The notes under the pieces: generated by a model
Databases searched by the model: none
The model's input: the letters and a program-made list of their open reading frames with translations, nothing else
Told to the model about the DNA's origin: nothing
Made by a program: the position numbers and the translations under genes
NCBI GenBank assembly: GCA_910587685.1
Contig: CAJUMY010000002.1
Coordinates: 248,001-312,000, forward strand
Direction: 5' to 3'
Length of the DNA stretch: 64,000 nucleotides
From: an uncultured Christensenellaceae bacterium
GTDB lineage: Bacteria > Bacillota > Clostridia > Christensenellales > UBA3700
Shown: positions 63,301 through 64,000 of the stretch, in pieces
Layout of the letters: each line of letters starts with the position of its first letter
Numbering within the stretch: the first letter of the stretch is position 1

Positions 63301-63570
63301 TGAGTACTGAACAACTCCGTCCTTAAAGTCGCCCGAACGATTGATATCGTCAATGGCTTTGTAAAATTTCTTGGCAAGCGCATATTCCTGCTGGTTGCCC
63401 TCTTCATCTGCAATGGTAAGATGATCGTAGAAGTATGTAGACGAAGGAATAGTCGTTTTCGTGTCTGCAGTTGCCTGTGCGGTAGGGATAAGCATACATA
63501 CGAAAATCGAAAGCACAACGTATACTGCAACTAAACTTACCGTCGCGATGCGTTTGGTTAATGATTTCAT
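60394..63570 (-). CDS. Large surface protein with transglutaminase-like domain
   Basis: The 1058-residue product has an N-terminal signal peptide (KRIATVSLVAVYVVLSIFVCMLI, ending near AQA) and a C-terminal membrane anchor (about residues 1022-1048) followed by ARKKKWKV, so it is displayed outside the cell. Residues about 180-350 form a transglutaminase/cysteine-protease-like domain with C255 in GKAVCGGFSKAY, H296 in YHMWNYV and D327 in YSVDVTWN, a complete triad. The remaining ~650 residues are beta-rich with no recognised domain. No LPXTG motif is present. ATG 63570 is chosen on GGAGGTTT and because transcription should start near 63619. Cross-linking or peptidase function is inferred, target unknown. 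Confidence 0.83.
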   Translation of the reverse strand: MKSLTKRIATVSLVAVYVVLSIFVCMLIPTAQATADTKTTIPSSTYFYDHLTIADEEGNQQEYALAKKFYKAIDDINRSGDFKDGVVQYSLNEHGIVTSEEAQNYVLNGNLDIPKAFSAARDAYLTDHPELFYIDFYKMTISVGRVNGVYTAYIDSGREANLYYDNGFTSETEVTEAIRKFENKIDAIVAEVNAKQAEDKYSAKDAFLARAVNKYLAENIKYDYAAYENKDDPNYVAAANINTAYGGIIEGKAVCGGFSKAYKVVMDKLEIPTICVNGSSNSKDEYGNYSPSSVYHMWNYVYLGVPTDAQSVALAGETAKGDWYSVDVTWNHASYNKNRYTLLQKTSDSEIHVNDGVISSSKYELQYPELSSHNYGTSGNTEGLQASFVYTESDEGNDDYGNTLMNTYVTVSYNGKSANRLLEEDGLYLSYRYAAYDRNKKLVWYSWNALSPMMEYMSIVASIDGYLEDNGAETIFYENTSVYYMQFAVFDANPDVPTVPIHSDVFPEYNGMIFHYQFTDELLNKSNPVEITEAKVNETYGTYTPPPYIQSSTPNHQEEYTINDGMRDSKIKDKVLMSENSAILFEITYNEPLHILDESKPISVYFTSPHPNAQEYCRFFPVNKDANGDPVYIELVERPKNSADPTLVKNTLRFKFGVSLMYEHNREGYHFFFENVGSAKVVTRIVNGETIFETSDKAPNSLYFNCGRLTGACPARFNYDGRLWIESCAQPILADNSDLSANNFLKEDGTSSFTEGERSQMMLVAEKASTDTVDTMLDEIDNHDGIGIGKDDIIKSSTYDINLQICGKYPTIPDGSYVKIMLGFPEGYGPNNAGVKFKLFHRKHIKDDEYIIEEIPCVVTQFGIVATVTSFSPYMVAAVDAGKVSSDKTIYATIEGKGGKLNSEDGKIQVLKPGDSYTYTIVPNEGYMIYSVTLNHKEIKDRVAQDGKLTLTYDELSDNNELEIKYIAIEAAKRFVGNEIVEAVKVIVDTETGVSNSIEGTGGIKDLVIPEEPIIPDPEAPKTTNVGLIIGIVVATAAVLAGIIVLSVFIARKKKWKV

Positions 63571-63588
63571 AAACCTCCAAAACCTCCA
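63571..63588 (-). promoter_or_regulatory. Tandem Shine-Dalgarno repeats before the transglutaminase gene
   Basis: On the minus strand GGAGGTTTTGGAGGTTT directly precedes ATG 63570: two copies of GGAGGTTT 9 nt apart. The nearer copy is correctly spaced; the distal one may help recruit ribosomes. Confidence 0.6.
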
Positions 63589-63600
63589 AATTGTCAATTT

Positions 63601-63655
63601 TGTATAACTATAATTATACAACAACAATATATTGTATGAAATCCGGTTTTGTCAA
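63601..63655 (-). promoter_or_regulatory. Promoter and dyads of the transglutaminase gene
   Basis: On the minus strand TTGACA (63655-63650), an 18-bp spacer and TATATT (63631-63626). A perfect palindrome ACAATATATTGT (63624-63635) covers the -10 box, and TGTATAA/TTATACA (63601-63620) lies at the expected start of transcription. Both dyads could be operators; the regulator is not known. Confidence 0.6.
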
Positions 63656-63659
63656 GTCT

Positions 63660-64000
63660 TTTTATGTAAATTTTTCTTTAATATGAATACATTTTTCTGA
63701 AATCAAAGAAAATTGTTAAAAAATAGACAATAAGAGCATTTTTGTTTTATAAAACGCTGTTTTTGCCAATAAGAGCGGTATTCGGAACAATTTTTTAATT
63801 AAATATTTGAAAAATATTTTTGAATTTAGCGATTCGAAATCGTAAATACTATCGATATCGGAAAACAGATGAAGTAAATTTCAATTAAGTTGTAAAGCCT
63901 GCGATATTATATATTTCTACATGATGAATTTACGCAATATGTTGATAAATAATATACAGAAAACGCTTATAGAACTACAAATTACGAGTTCTGTTGGGTT
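63660..64000. other. AT-rich right end, no gene seen
   Basis: No open frame of note, RNA gene or repeat is recognised in this last stretch. It lies upstream of the transglutaminase gene on the minus strand and may contain further regulatory DNA or belong to a neighbour outside the window. Confidence 0.5.

Noticed and set aside
1..64000. CRISPR arrays, tRNA/rRNA genes, insertion sequences, prophage genes
   Set aside because: None was recognised: no regularly spaced repeats, transposase or integrase frames, or cloverleaf-like/rRNA sequences were seen by eye.

Overview
The window is chromosomal DNA from an anaerobic, endospore-forming or recently sporulating member of the Clostridia (Firmicutes). 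The evidence is a division and cell-wall (dcw) cluster with a PASTA-tailed SpoVD, a complete spoIIIAA-AH operon, spoIVB, gerW, an IspH-ribosomal protein S1 fusion, strong Shine-Dalgarno sites, a Na+-pumping decarboxylase and an OLE RNA/oapA locus. No rRNA, tRNA, phage, insertion sequence or CRISPR array is visible. The exact lineage cannot be read from the sequence; an uncultured gut-type lineage (Christensenellales-like) is only a guess.

Layout. 1-1014: AT-rich, gene-free, with palindromes. 1015-14959: dcw cluster mraZ-rsmH-(ftsL slot)-spoVD // murE-mraY-murD-ftsW-murA-ftsQ // ftsA-ftsZ, with a terminator before murE and a separate consensus promoter for ftsAZ. murF, murG, murB and murC are absent from it. 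15016-16563: a lone RNA-methyltransferase-like gene. 16650-21508: spoIIIA operon. 21612-32866: asp23, then nusB-folD-xseA-xseB-ispA-[OLE RNA]-oapA-dxs-tlyA-nadK-argR-recN, mostly with overlapping genes. 32912-36600: sporulation block with spoIVB behind a Shine-Dalgarno-sequestering hairpin, a convergent gene encoding only the Spo0A DNA-binding domain, a SpoIIM-like membrane protein and a DacF-type carboxypeptidase. 36792-46509: lysA, an M50 protease, scpA-scpB, a TetR/ABC/FtsX unit, then DUF2953-gerW-dacB-rluB. 46592-51661: a five-gene biotin-dependent decarboxylase operon with both MmdA-type and OadA-type carboxyltransferases. 51812-53034: a flavoprotein gene broken by one missing base. 53057-56950: cmk-plsC-ispH/S1. 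57067-64000: accessory genes, namely a MATE exporter, an acetyltransferase, a methyltransferase and a large transglutaminase-like surface protein.

How it fits together. The first half supplies peptidoglycan precursors (meso-DAP type: DNPR motif in MurE, lysA present), septation, and the mother cell-forespore channel and signalling parts (SpoIIIA, SpoIVB). The isoprenoid genes (ispA, dxs, ispH) supply the lipid carrier for the same wall pathway, and OLE RNA sits between ispA and oapA-dxs.

Most notable observations: an OLE RNA locus with its own well-placed sigma-A promoter; a receiver-less Spo0A-like protein convergent with spoIVB, where full-length spo0A usually lies; three to four 10-bp MraZ boxes across the mraZ promoter; a 14-bp helix that buries the spoIVB ribosome binding site; a dual-carboxyltransferase sodium pump; and a single-base frameshift in a BaiN/HI0933-family flavoprotein.
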